This document shows, piece by piece, positions 8,883 through 16,485 of a stretch of 64,000 nt of DNA. This DNA is from Bacteroidota bacterium. GTDB taxonomy: Bacteria > Bacteroidota > Bacteroidia > Cytophagales > Cyclobacteriaceae. Within the stretch, counting starts at the first letter, position 1. Every line of letters starts with the position of its first letter. The position numbers and the translations under genes are program-made. The notes beneath the pieces are model-generated. The model had not been told where the DNA came from. It did no database searches and saw only the letters and a program-made list of their open reading frames with translations. The stretch covers positions 1 to 64,000 of the forward strand of contig JAFEAL010000009.1 of the NCBI GenBank assembly GCA_018266435.1, written 5' to 3'.

Positions 8883-9356
8883 TCAGTAAGAGATTCCCAG
8901 TCGTTTATAAATAAAGTGCATCAACCAAGCCGGGCCAATCAGCAAAAACTGAAGGTCTTTAAAAAAAGAAGGTTTCTTACCTTCCACACTATGCCCGTAA
9001 AACTGACCGATCCAGGCCAGCACAAAAATAATCAGGCACACTACCCATAAAGGAGCGAGCCCCAAATGAGAAATCCATCTTGCCCCATACAGGCAAATAA
9101 AAGAAAAGATAGTCATGCCTATGCTTAACGGAATGGATAATGAAACATAATACATCAACACCAGCACCAGAGCAATTACTGCCCAGTTGGCCAGTGGGCT
9201 TTCATAGACTGAATGCAGTGCTGCAGAAGGTATAGAGGCAATCATTCCTACTATGCTGAAAAAAATCAGCGGTACACAAATCCAATGAATAGTTTTATTG
9301 GTTACGTTTTGATGGCTCTCGCCATACTCAGTAAGAAGTTGATCTATTTTGCGCAT
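8883..9356 (-). CDS. Mpo1/DUF962-like membrane protein
   Basis: A 157-residue integral membrane protein with about four helices. YGESHQNVTNKTIHWICVP at residues 11-29 (His15, Asn17, His24) and AWIGQFYGHSVEGKKPS at 114-130 (His122, Glu125) are the hallmark motifs of the Mpo1/YGL010w (DUF962) family. The yeast member is an Fe(II) dioxygenase acting on 2-hydroxy fatty acids; the conserved histidines are all here. First gene of the minus-strand trio; a good promoter lies about 100 bp upstream. A lipid-modifying role is an inference from the family. Confidence 0.8.
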   Translation of the reverse strand: MRKIDQLLTEYGESHQNVTNKTIHWICVPLIFFSIVGMIASIPSAALHSVYESPLANWAVIALVLVLMYYVSLSIPLSIGMTIFSFICLYGARWISHLGLAPLWVVCLIIFVLAWIGQFYGHSVEGKKPSFFKDLQFLLIGPAWLMHFIYKRLGISY

Positions 9357-9457
9357 AATAATAATTAGCGGGTTAGGTTAATCCTGATTTTATAAAACGG
9401 TTTCAATCAAAGAAAAATCAATTTTAAATATTGTTGCTGAAACTATTTTCATTGTCT

Positions 9458-9488
9458 CAAATTTAGATCAAGCTTATCAAGTTATCAA
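9458..9488 (-). promoter_or_regulatory. Promoter of the Mpo1-GNAT-GT2 operon
   Basis: On the minus strand TTG (9488-9486), 20-nt spacer, TAAATTTG (9465-9458), a full match to the Bacteroidota promoter pattern. It leaves a leader of about 95 bases and starts inside the last codons of the DUF4442 gene. Confidence 0.55.
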
Positions 9489-9997
9489 GCTACGGTCTTC
9501 ACCTTTTTCAAATCCTTCAGTTGCCAATGCACACGAGCAGTGGTTAAAAGTTTTTTTTGCTGGTCATAAATCTTTACTTCACTGATAATCACAATACTTT
9601 CAGAGGTTTTCAGAGGGGTAATCACTTCCCGGTTCAGCCAATCTTCATCAATTGAAAAATGAGCAAACGCATCCGTCTTTCCCTGGTAATGGTAGTCCAT
9701 TTCCAATTTTTGCAGAATCAGGCGGTAGGTATTCATCCCCAATCGGCTAATTAGCAAAAAACCGGTTGTAAATTCGCTCAGTGTTGCCAATGCACACGCA
9801 TGAAGGCCACGCACATGGTTCAGATTTTTTTTCTTGTATGGAAGGCGTGTTGAAATAGAATTTTCGGTAATCGAAATAATTTCAAACCCATGTGGCCGGT
9901 TAAACGGAATTATCCGGCTGAGCAGCACATTTAAAAGCCACCGATAAAAAGACGAATGTTTTGCTTTTTCAATTAACTTGCCGGGGTTCATTTGCAT
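9485..9997 (-). CDS. DUF4442 hotdog-fold protein
   Basis: A 170-residue cytoplasmic protein matching DUF4442, a hotdog-fold family related to acyl-CoA thioesterases (PaaI-like). The central helix region HVRGLHACALATLSEFTTGFLL and the following strand series fit the fold, but the family has no well-established catalytic residues. It starts only 17 bp from the divergent saccharopine dehydrogenase gene, so one or both promoters must lie within the other coding region. A second ATG at 9991 is an equally plausible start. Confidence 0.75.
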   Translation of the reverse strand: MQMNPGKLIEKAKHSSFYRWLLNVLLSRIIPFNRPHGFEIISITENSISTRLPYKKKNLNHVRGLHACALATLSEFTTGFLLISRLGMNTYRLILQKLEMDYHYQGKTDAFAHFSIDEDWLNREVITPLKTSESIVIISEVKIYDQQKKLLTTARVHWQLKDLKKVKTVA

Positions 9998-10014
9998 AAA
10001 GTTTATCCGAAAGT

Positions 10015-11148
10015 ATGAAAAAGAAAGTTATTGTTTTAGGAGCCGGACTGGTGGGTCATGTGATGGCCAAAGACCTGGCTAAAAACTTTGAGGTAACCGC
10101 TGCTGATATCAACGAAGAGGCACTCAAACCGCTTACCGGTTTTGGTATTGCCACGCTCGTTACCGATCTATCGGATCACGAGAAACTGAAACAAACCATT
10201 CAACCCTTTGACTTAATAATTGGTGCCGTGCCCGGTTTCATGGGATTGAAAAATGCCCAGGCAGTAATCGAAGCCGGAAAAAATATGGTAGATATTTCAT
10301 TCTTTGCCGAAGACCCTTTCCAACTCGATGAGTTGGCGAAAAAGAAAGACGTTACCATAGTTACCGACTGTGGTGTGGCTCCCGGTATGGGCAATATCAT
10401 TTTAGGCTATCACAACCAGCGCATGAAGATTAATGCGTATGAATGTTTAGTTGGTGGCCTGCCCGTAGTGCGCGAGTGGCCGTACGAATACAAGGCCGTA
10501 TTTTCGCCTATTGATGTGATTGAAGAATATGTGCGGCCAGCCCGGTATGTGCAAAACCATGAAGTTGTTGTGCGCGAGGCCCTCTCCGACCCTGAGCCGG
10601 TTCACTTTGATGGTGTGGGTACGCTGGAGTCGTGGAACTCAGACGGGTTGCGCTCGCTGATCAAAACCATGCCTCATATCCCCAATATGATTGAAAAAAC
10701 TTTGCGCTACCCGGGGTGCATTGAATATTTGCGAGTCCTGCGCGAAACCGGATTTTTTTCATACGAAGAAATTGACGTGAGAGGAAAAAAAATCAGACCC
10801 ATTGACCTTACGGCTAAACTTCTTTTTCCAAAATGGAAACTAAAACCGGGAGAAGAAGAATTTACCGCCATGCGCATCCGTATTGCAGGAACCGAAAATG
10901 AATCACCCAAAAAATACGAGTACCAACTTCTTGACCGCACAGAAAAAAGCACTGGCACCCTGTCGATGGCACGAACTACCGGCTACACCTGCACAGCCGT
11001 AGCGCATTTGGTTCTGAGCGGACAATTCAACCGAAAAGGGATATGCCCGCCTGAGTATGTGGGTGAAAAAGAAACTGATTTTGAATTTGTAGTGAGGTAC
11101 CTGGCCGAACGTGGGGTGGTTTACAAAAAGAAAGAAGAGCCGGCATGA
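10015..11148 (+). CDS. Saccharopine dehydrogenase family protein
   Basis: A 377-residue NAD(P)-dependent oxidoreductase. The N-terminal Rossmann fold shows VLGAGLVGHVMA (residues 7-18), and the middle holds TDCGVAPGMGNIILGY, characteristic of saccharopine reductase/dehydrogenase-like enzymes of lysine metabolism (LYS9 type). Length is near the usual for the C-terminal-domain-containing family. It overlaps the exonuclease gene by four bases. Without other lysine-degradation genes beside it the direction of catalysis cannot be assigned. Confidence 0.85.
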   Translation: MKKKVIVLGAGLVGHVMAKDLAKNFEVTAADINEEALKPLTGFGIATLVTDLSDHEKLKQTIQPFDLIIGAVPGFMGLKNAQAVIEAGKNMVDISFFAEDPFQLDELAKKKDVTIVTDCGVAPGMGNIILGYHNQRMKINAYECLVGGLPVVREWPYEYKAVFSPIDVIEEYVRPARYVQNHEVVVREALSDPEPVHFDGVGTLESWNSDGLRSLIKTMPHIPNMIEKTLRYPGCIEYLRVLRETGFFSYEEIDVRGKKIRPIDLTAKLLFPKWKLKPGEEEFTAMRIRIAGTENESPKKYEYQLLDRTEKSTGTLSMARTTGYTCTAVAHLVLSGQFNRKGICPPEYVGEKETDFEFVVRYLAERGVVYKKKEEPA

Positions 11149-11732
11149 ACAATCTGGAAAAAAAAATATCTATTACAGCAGAAGAGATTAATGTTCTGCC
11201 CCTCCGGGCATTTGAGGGCGACATCATCCTGATTGATCAGCCCAAAGAAATTTCAAAGGCTTTTGAATTTATCAATGAGCAACCGTTGGTTGGTTTTGAT
11301 ACCGAGACTAAACCTGTTTTTGTTCGCGGGCATCAAAATAAAGTGGCCCTGATGCAAATCGCCCTTCCTGAAAAAGTGTACCTGATCCGGCTGAACAAAG
11401 TTGGAATAACAACCGAGATCATTCACTTCCTTGAAAACACAAATATTTTAAAAGCCGGTATTGCCCTACGCGATGACATCAAAGCACTTCAGCGGTTGAA
11501 AAAATTTGAGCCGCAAGGCATTGTTGAATTGGCGCAACTTGCCAAATCATCAGGCCTCCGGGAAGAAGGTGTAAAAAAACTGACCGGGCTTTTGCTGGGG
11601 TTTCGCATTTCCAAGGTAGCCCAAACAAGCAATTGGGAAGCTTCTCTTCTAAATGAAAAACAACTCAGCTACGCAGCTACCGATGCGTGGGTTTGTTTAG
11701 AAATTTATAAGAGCTTGAAACAAGCGATGTGA
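11145..11732 (+). CDS. 3'-5' exonuclease, DEDDy type
   Basis: A 195-residue RNase D/WRN-like exonuclease domain with no extra domains. The four acidic residues and tyrosine are all visible: Asp52 and Glu54 (FDTET), Asp111 (ALRDDIKAL), and Tyr176 with Asp180 (YAATDAW). The lack of HRDC domains argues against true RNase D. It acts on nucleic-acid 3-prime ends with two metal ions; whether DNA or RNA is the substrate is not decided by sequence. Translationally coupled to the saccharopine dehydrogenase gene. Confidence 0.88.
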   Translation: MNNLEKKISITAEEINVLPLRAFEGDIILIDQPKEISKAFEFINEQPLVGFDTETKPVFVRGHQNKVALMQIALPEKVYLIRLNKVGITTEIIHFLENTNILKAGIALRDDIKALQRLKKFEPQGIVELAQLAKSSGLREEGVKKLTGLLLGFRISKVAQTSNWEASLLNEKQLSYAATDAWVCLEIYKSLKQAM

Positions 11733-12245
11733 TTATTTCTTTTTGAACTTACCGAATTTTCTCAAACCCTTTACAATGATCAGATCAATGGTGCGCTCTG
11801 CTTCTTTGCCCATCACATCATCTACCGCATTAATGCGCCATACCAAATAATTGCTGCGGTTGTTCAGGTCAATCACTAACGTATTCTCCGTGTAGTTTCT
11901 CGTAAAGGTTCGGTCGCTTGAGTTGGGAGTTAGTCCGCCTGGGCCAAGTTGCTGCACATCGTAGCGGGGTTCTGTAATCAATACATAAGAAATAATAAGA
12001 TCTCCCAGCGAATCTATTTTTTTCAACCCTTTATACTCCAGTTCTCTTTTAACACCCGACTTGATCCATTTCTCAATATCAACTTTGCTTAGTTCTTTTT
12101 GATCAGAAGGAATGTTGATCTGACTTTCGCCAAAAGAAAATGTCTTGTACTTAGAAAAGTCATGCTTTTTATCGTATTCGATTTTTATTTCCTGACTTAT
12201 GCCCAGAGTAGAGATAAACAAAAAGAAGGGTACTAAAAATTTCAT
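11733..12245 (-). CDS. DUF4136 family exported protein
   Basis: A 170-residue protein with a short signal peptide (MKFLVPFFLFISTLGISQ) lacking the lipobox cysteine that many DUF4136 proteins carry, so it is probably soluble in the periplasm. DFSKYKTFSFGE near the N-terminus and the C-terminal KEAERTIDLIIVKGLRKF are typical of the family. Function is unknown. The ATG at 12245 is preferred to an in-frame TTG two codons earlier. It lies 38 bp downstream of xerD on the same strand. Confidence 0.78.
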   Translation of the reverse strand: MKFLVPFFLFISTLGISQEIKIEYDKKHDFSKYKTFSFGESQINIPSDQKELSKVDIEKWIKSGVKRELEYKGLKKIDSLGDLIISYVLITEPRYDVQQLGPGGLTPNSSDRTFTRNYTENTLVIDLNNRSNYLVWRINAVDDVMGKEAERTIDLIIVKGLRKFGKFKKK

Positions 12246-12282
12246 ACTCAAAGTTAGCTAAACCGGCTGAATCTAACAGCAT

Positions 12283-13188
12283 TTATTTCTTCGAGCGTGG
12301 ATGAAATTCTTGTACTACCTGGCGCAAATAGTCGCGATCGAGGTGTGTATAAATTTCTGTAGTCGTAATGGATTCATGGCCGAGCATTTCTTGCACGGCC
12401 CGCAAGTCAGCACCCCCTTCAATCAAATGGGTAGCAAAGGAGTGCCTGAACGTGTGCGGGCTGATAATTTTCTTCAGTCCGATCTTTGCCGCTAGGTTTT
12501 TAATCACTAAAAAAATCATCACACGCGACAGCTTTTTTCCTGAGCGATTTAAAAAAGCGTGGTTCTCAAACCCTTTTTGTTTAGGTAAATGTACACGCAC
12601 CTGCTCAACATAGATTTTCAAAAACTTCATAGCATCGCGGCCAATGGGCACCAGGCGTTCTTTGTTACCCTTCCCCACCACGCGAAGAAACCCAATATCA
12701 AAATACACATTCGACAACCTCAACTCAACCAGTTCACTTACACGCAGACCCGAGCTATATAAGACTTCAAGCATGGTTCGGTTTCGCGTGCCCTCGGGCG
12801 AAGAAAGATCAATCGCCTCCAGTAAATTCACAATTTCCTGATACTCCAGCGTATCGGGTAGTTTTCGTCCAAGCTTAGGGCCCTCCAGCAATAAAGCCGG
12901 GTTATTATCCACCAAGTCTTCGTAACTTAAAAATTTATAAAAGGCTTTGATGCCCGAAAGAATGCGTGCCTGGGAGTACGCACTCATGCCCAGTTCGCTG
13001 ATGTACTCAATAAACCGCTGTAATTCGTTGCTCGAAATTTTTAACGGACTCTTTCTGATTCCCGATAGTTCAATAAACTGAGCAAGTTTTTCCACATCGC
13101 GCACGTAGGCATCAATAGAGTTTTGTGAAAGCGACCGCTCTAGTTTTAAGTATTGACTAAACTGCTTGATGTACGTTTGCCAGTTCAA
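12283..13188 (-). CDS. xerD: Site-specific tyrosine recombinase XerD
   Basis: A 301-residue tyrosine recombinase of XerC/D size. N-terminal SAM-like DNA-binding domain (about 1-90) and catalytic domain with Arg149 (SGLRVSEL), His245 and Arg248 (HTFRHSFATHLI), His271 (LGHESITTT) and nucleophile Tyr280 (EIYTHLD). These, together with the closeness to XerD proteins in length and motif order, point to chromosome-dimer resolution at dif rather than a mobile-element integrase. The initiation codon is TTG: an in-frame TGA lies three codons upstream and no ATG occurs nearby. Confidence 0.9.
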   Translation of the reverse strand: MNWQTYIKQFSQYLKLERSLSQNSIDAYVRDVEKLAQFIELSGIRKSPLKISSNELQRFIEYISELGMSAYSQARILSGIKAFYKFLSYEDLVDNNPALLLEGPKLGRKLPDTLEYQEIVNLLEAIDLSSPEGTRNRTMLEVLYSSGLRVSELVELRLSNVYFDIGFLRVVGKGNKERLVPIGRDAMKFLKIYVEQVRVHLPKQKGFENHAFLNRSGKKLSRVMIFLVIKNLAAKIGLKKIISPHTFRHSFATHLIEGGADLRAVQEMLGHESITTTEIYTHLDRDYLRQVVQEFHPRSKK

Positions 13189-13193
13189 AATAT

Positions 13194-13232
13194 TTCAAGG
13201 TTCAAAATTCATGATTCAAAGTTCAAAATTTA
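13194..13232. repeat. Short TTCAAA-type repeat cluster
   Basis: Several copies of TTCAAAATT / GATTCAAAGTTCAAAATT-like words in a row just upstream of xerD. Related words recur inside purL at 27576-27634. It looks like a dispersed low-complexity repeat. Confidence 0.45.
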
Positions 13233-13378
13233 ATAATAAAAAATCTCTTTCATTTTTTTGATTATGGGTGTTGAATGTTGAATTTTAGCACATGAAATGC
13301 CTTCAGAAAAAAAGCCCAACAGTGATGGTACTCATGCCTGGGGCATACCGTGTGCACCTAATAAGTAATGATTAACAC

Positions 13379-13807
13379 ATGAAAATCCAGATTATCAACG
13401 GGCCTAACCTCAATTTACTGGGCAAGCGCGAACCTGAAGTTTATGGCAACGAACCCTTTGAAACATTCTTTCAAAAACTGAAATCAACATTCCCTTTAGC
13501 CGAACTGCATTATTTTCAATCCAATGTAGAAGGCGAGATCATCAACCAACTTCATGCGGTGGGCTTTACCTTTGACGGAATCATTCTGAATGCAGGCGCT
13601 TACACCCATACATCGGTGGCCATCCATGATGCCATCGGCAGCATCAAAAGTCCGGTCATTGAAGTACACATCAGCAACGTGTTTGCACGCGAAGAATACC
13701 GGCATAAAAGCCTGATTACTTCAAAATGCAAAGGATTGATCACCGGGTTGGGATTGGATGGCTACGCGCTGGCCATTCATTATTTTTCTACGCTTCACAA
13801 ATCCTGA
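13379..13807 (+). CDS. aroQ: Type II 3-dehydroquinate dehydratase
   Basis: A 142-residue type II dehydroquinase, the third step of the shikimate pathway, forming 3-dehydroshikimate. INGPNLNLLGKREPEVYG holds Arg17 and the catalytic Tyr22; NAGAYTHTS (Asn71) and EVHISNVFAREEYR (His97, Arg104) complete the active site. Length is normal for the dodecameric enzyme. First of four closely packed plus-strand genes (aroQ, carbonic anhydrase, marC, rnhA) with gaps of 15 and 12 bp and one overlap, so probably one operon. Confidence 0.95.
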   Translation: MKIQIINGPNLNLLGKREPEVYGNEPFETFFQKLKSTFPLAELHYFQSNVEGEIINQLHAVGFTFDGIILNAGAYTHTSVAIHDAIGSIKSPVIEVHISNVFAREEYRHKSLITSKCKGLITGLGLDGYALAIHYFSTLHKS

Positions 13808-13822
13808 ATAAAACCCACTACC

Positions 13823-14467
13823 ATGCAACACTTCAAATCATACGAGAACCTATTAAGGCAAAACAAAGAATGGGTTGCCGCAAGAAATAGTGAAGACCCA
13901 CATTTCTTCAAACGCTTGGCAAACCTCCAGCGTCCTGAATTTTTATGGATCGGTTGCTCAGACAGCCGGGTGCCGGCCAACCAGATTACCGGCACTAACC
14001 CGGGCGAGGTATTTGTGCATCGCAACATTGCCAACATGGTAGTACACACCGACATGAACCTGCTGAGCGTGCTGGATTATGCCGTGAGCATACTGGAAGT
14101 AAAACACGTGATTTTGTGCGGGCACTATGGCTGTGGTGGTATACGTGCCGCCATGGACAACAAGCAATACGGCATCATCGACAACTGGATCAGGCACATC
14201 AAAGATGTTCATCTTTTATACACCGATGAGCTAAAAAAATTCAAAGACGAACGCGAACGCGAACGTGCGCTGGTGGAATACAATGTTGTTGAGCAAGTGT
14301 TTAACCTGAGCCAAACTTCTATTATCCAGAACTCGTGGCAAAAACGGGGCGGACCGTGGATTCACGGTTGGGTATATGATGTTGGCGATGGCCTGATTAA
14401 AGACCTGAAAGTTTCGATGAAAGAAAATACCAACCTGCCCGACATTTATAAACTGAAACATCATTGA
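13823..14467 (+). CDS. Beta-class carbonic anhydrase
   Basis: A 214-residue beta-carbonic anhydrase interconverting CO2 and bicarbonate in the cytoplasm. Zinc ligands Cys45, His101 and Cys104 and the Asp47-Arg49 pair (CSDSRVP, CGHYGCGG) are in place. There is no signal peptide. Second gene of the aroQ operon; its role is probably bicarbonate supply for carboxylases. Confidence 0.95.
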   Translation: MQHFKSYENLLRQNKEWVAARNSEDPHFFKRLANLQRPEFLWIGCSDSRVPANQITGTNPGEVFVHRNIANMVVHTDMNLLSVLDYAVSILEVKHVILCGHYGCGGIRAAMDNKQYGIIDNWIRHIKDVHLLYTDELKKFKDERERERALVEYNVVEQVFNLSQTSIIQNSWQKRGGPWIHGWVYDVGDGLIKDLKVSMKENTNLPDIYKLKHH

Positions 14468-14479
14468 AAGCATACACTC

Positions 14480-15052
14480 ATGAACATTAAAGAAATTTTT
14501 TCCGTTACTCTTATTTTGTTTTCGGTGATTGATATCATCGGCTCGGTTCCATTTATTATTTTGATCAAAAAAAGAGAAGGACGGATTCACACTGAAAAAG
14601 CCACCATCATTTCAGCTGTATTGATGGTCAGTTTTTTATACCTGGGGCAATCCATTTTACAACTCTTCGGGTTAGATGTAGCCTCATTTGCCGTAGCCGG
14701 GGCAATTGTCATTTTCATTGTAGCCATGGAAATGATTCTGGGAATCACACTCATCAAAGATGACCCCGATGCCAAAGGCTCGGGGTCGGTTGTTCCGCTG
14801 GCCTTTCCGCTGATTGCCGGTGCCGGTACGCTCAGCACCATCCTCTCGTTGCGCGCAGTGTTTGAAGAAACCAGTGTTCTTATCGGTATTTTGCTCAACT
14901 GTATCATCGTTTACATTGTATTGCGCATCTCTCCCTGGCTTGAAAAGGTAGTGGGAAACTCAGGCTTTGCCGTATTGCGCAGGGTATTTGGCGTAATCTT
15001 GCTGGCCATTGCCGTGAAGATATTTAAGGGCAATGTATTTCCGGCTACATGA
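14480..15052 (+). CDS. MarC/UPF0056 family membrane protein
   Basis: A 190-residue protein with six hydrophobic segments in two similar halves, the standard MarC layout. FSVIDIIGSVPFIIL in the first helix region and VPLAFPLIAGAGTLSTIL in the middle are family signatures. The family was once linked to multiple antibiotic resistance but has no established transport substrate. Its stop overlaps the rnhA start by four bases. Confidence 0.9.
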   Translation: MNIKEIFSVTLILFSVIDIIGSVPFIILIKKREGRIHTEKATIISAVLMVSFLYLGQSILQLFGLDVASFAVAGAIVIFIVAMEMILGITLIKDDPDAKGSGSVVPLAFPLIAGAGTLSTILSLRAVFEETSVLIGILLNCIIVYIVLRISPWLEKVVGNSGFAVLRRVFGVILLAIAVKIFKGNVFPAT

Positions 15053-15516
15053 TACGCATCTACACCGATGGTGCCGCGCAGGGCAACCCCGGACCGGGCG
15101 GGTATGGCACAATCTTAAAATACAATTCGGCAGTCAAAGAATTGTCAGAAGGTTTTCGATTAACTACTAATAACCGTATGGAGTTGCTGGCCGTTATCAA
15201 AGGGCTGGAGGCCATCAAAAGAAATGACATAGCCATCACCATTTATTCTGACTCAAAGTATGTGGTGGAAGCCATCGAAAAAGGATGGCTCTGGAACTGG
15301 GAAAAGAAAAATTTCAAAAACAAAGCCAATGTAGATTTATGGAAAATCTATATTCCGCTTCATAAAAAATACAAACCAAAATTTGTTTGGATCAAAGGTC
15401 ATGCGGGGCATGCCGAAAATGAACGGTGCGATTTTCTGGCCGTGCAGGCTGCCACAAATGGCGTATGGCTCATCGATGAGGCGTATGAACAATCAGCCCG
15501 GGCAAGTCAGGCTTAA
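15049..15516 (+). CDS. rnhA: Ribonuclease HI
   Basis: A 155-residue RNase HI that cuts RNA in RNA-DNA hybrids during replication. The catalytic acids Asp7 (IYTDGAAQGNPGPGG), Glu45 (NNRMELLA), Asp68 (IYSDSKYV) and Asp129 (ENERCDFLA) are all visible, with the metal-flap His122 in HAGHAENE. Length is normal. Last gene of the aroQ operon, with a weak terminator about 50 bp downstream. Confidence 0.95.
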   Translation: MIRIYTDGAAQGNPGPGGYGTILKYNSAVKELSEGFRLTTNNRMELLAVIKGLEAIKRNDIAITIYSDSKYVVEAIEKGWLWNWEKKNFKNKANVDLWKIYIPLHKKYKPKFVWIKGHAGHAENERCDFLAVQAATNGVWLIDEAYEQSARASQA

Positions 15517-15563
15517 TAAAATCAGTTGCAGCCTTTCTGTATTCAGAGAAAGTGTTTCGCCTG

Positions 15564-15588
15564 ATCACGCAGTGTGATATTTTTTTTT
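15564..15588 (+). terminator. Weak terminator after rnhA
   Basis: A 5-bp stem (ATCAC / GTGAT with a 5-nt loop) followed by a nine-base T run. The stem is short, so efficiency is uncertain. Confidence 0.45.
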
Positions 15589-15595
15589 TAGGTTT
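15588..15595 (+). promoter_or_regulatory. Candidate -7 box for the following barrel gene
   Basis: TAGGTTTG is a perfect TAnnTTTG box 27-51 bp before the possible start codons of the next gene. No good -33 element is present at the usual spacing. Confidence 0.35.
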
Positions 15596-15621
15596 GCGCC
15601 CGATTTATTTTTTAGTAACGA

Positions 15622-16470
15622 GTGTTTTTTAATTTTAATTTTATCTTGTTAAAATTCATTGCCCTGCTTCCTTTCATGACAGTCATTTTCGGAAGCACTT
15701 CAGCCCAACTCAATACCTCGCAACCTAAATCACGCACCCGTGGTGAATTTTATTTTACCTGGGGCTATAACCGCGATTGGTATTCGCACAGCGATATTCA
15801 CATTTATCGTCATGACGCTGACCCGGCTAAGAGTTATGACTTCATGCTTTATCACGCCAAGGCGCAAGACAAGCCAGATATGTGGCGCTGGTGGCAACTC
15901 GACCGCCTCACAATTCCACAGTATGACATGAATTTCGGTTATTTATTCAATGACAAAAATGACCTTGGAATTGAAGTGGGGTGGAATCACTTAAAATATG
16001 TCGTGACACCCTACCAAACGATCCATATCAAAGGTGAAGTGCACGGCACACCCATCGACAACATTCAGCCGCTCTATGACACGATGGTACATATCCAACA
16101 TACCAACGGAAACAACTATCTACTTTTTAGTTTGGTGAAACGGCAAAAACTCATTGAAGGAAAACATATTAAGGTAAGCGCGATAGCAAAAGCCGGAGTA
16201 GGCCCCATGATATCATACACCATAGACACGATTTTTGGCGACAATGACTCGGGATATTTTCATTACCATGGAATGGTGTATGCTGCGAGTGTCGGCATTA
16301 GAGCCAATTTCTTCAAGCACTTCTTTTTGCAGACCGATATGCAGGCTGGCTTTGCCAACTACACCAACACCCGGCTGGGGCACCAACATTTAGGAATTTC
16401 CACTCAACATTTTTACTCCTTTCAATGGACGTATGAGTTAGGATACTCGTTTGCTCTGGGTAAAAAATAA
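15622..16470 (+). CDS. Predicted outer-membrane beta-barrel protein
   Basis: About 275-282 residues. A signal peptide (IALLPFMTVIFGSTSAQ) is followed by alternating-hydrophobic strands rich in Trp and Tyr (GEFYFTWGYNRDWYS, MNFGYLFNDKNDLGIEVGW) and a C-terminal strand ending YSFALGKK, all typical of a barrel. No named family recognised. The start is uncertain: the frame opens with GTG at 15622, and TTG at 15646 would give a more normal signal peptide; no ATG occurs before the hydrophobic core ends. Confidence 0.65.
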   Translation: MFFNFNFILLKFIALLPFMTVIFGSTSAQLNTSQPKSRTRGEFYFTWGYNRDWYSHSDIHIYRHDADPAKSYDFMLYHAKAQDKPDMWRWWQLDRLTIPQYDMNFGYLFNDKNDLGIEVGWNHLKYVVTPYQTIHIKGEVHGTPIDNIQPLYDTMVHIQHTNGNNYLLFSLVKRQKLIEGKHIKVSAIAKAGVGPMISYTIDTIFGDNDSGYFHYHGMVYAASVGIRANFFKHFFLQTDMQAGFANYTNTRLGHQHLGISTQHFYSFQWTYELGYSFALGKK

Positions 16471-16485
16471 AGTTACAGCCGCAAA

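Noticed and set aside
12283-13188. Mobile-element integrase
   Set aside because: Length, motifs and lone position fit the housekeeping XerD; no attachment repeats, tRNA or cargo genes are next to it.
13296-13376. Two tiny overlapping frames (23 and 27 codons) before aroQ
   Set aside because: Both are open over the same DNA, neither has a start context or known pattern; the segment also folds into ATGCC-TGG-GGCAT. Leader noise is more likely.
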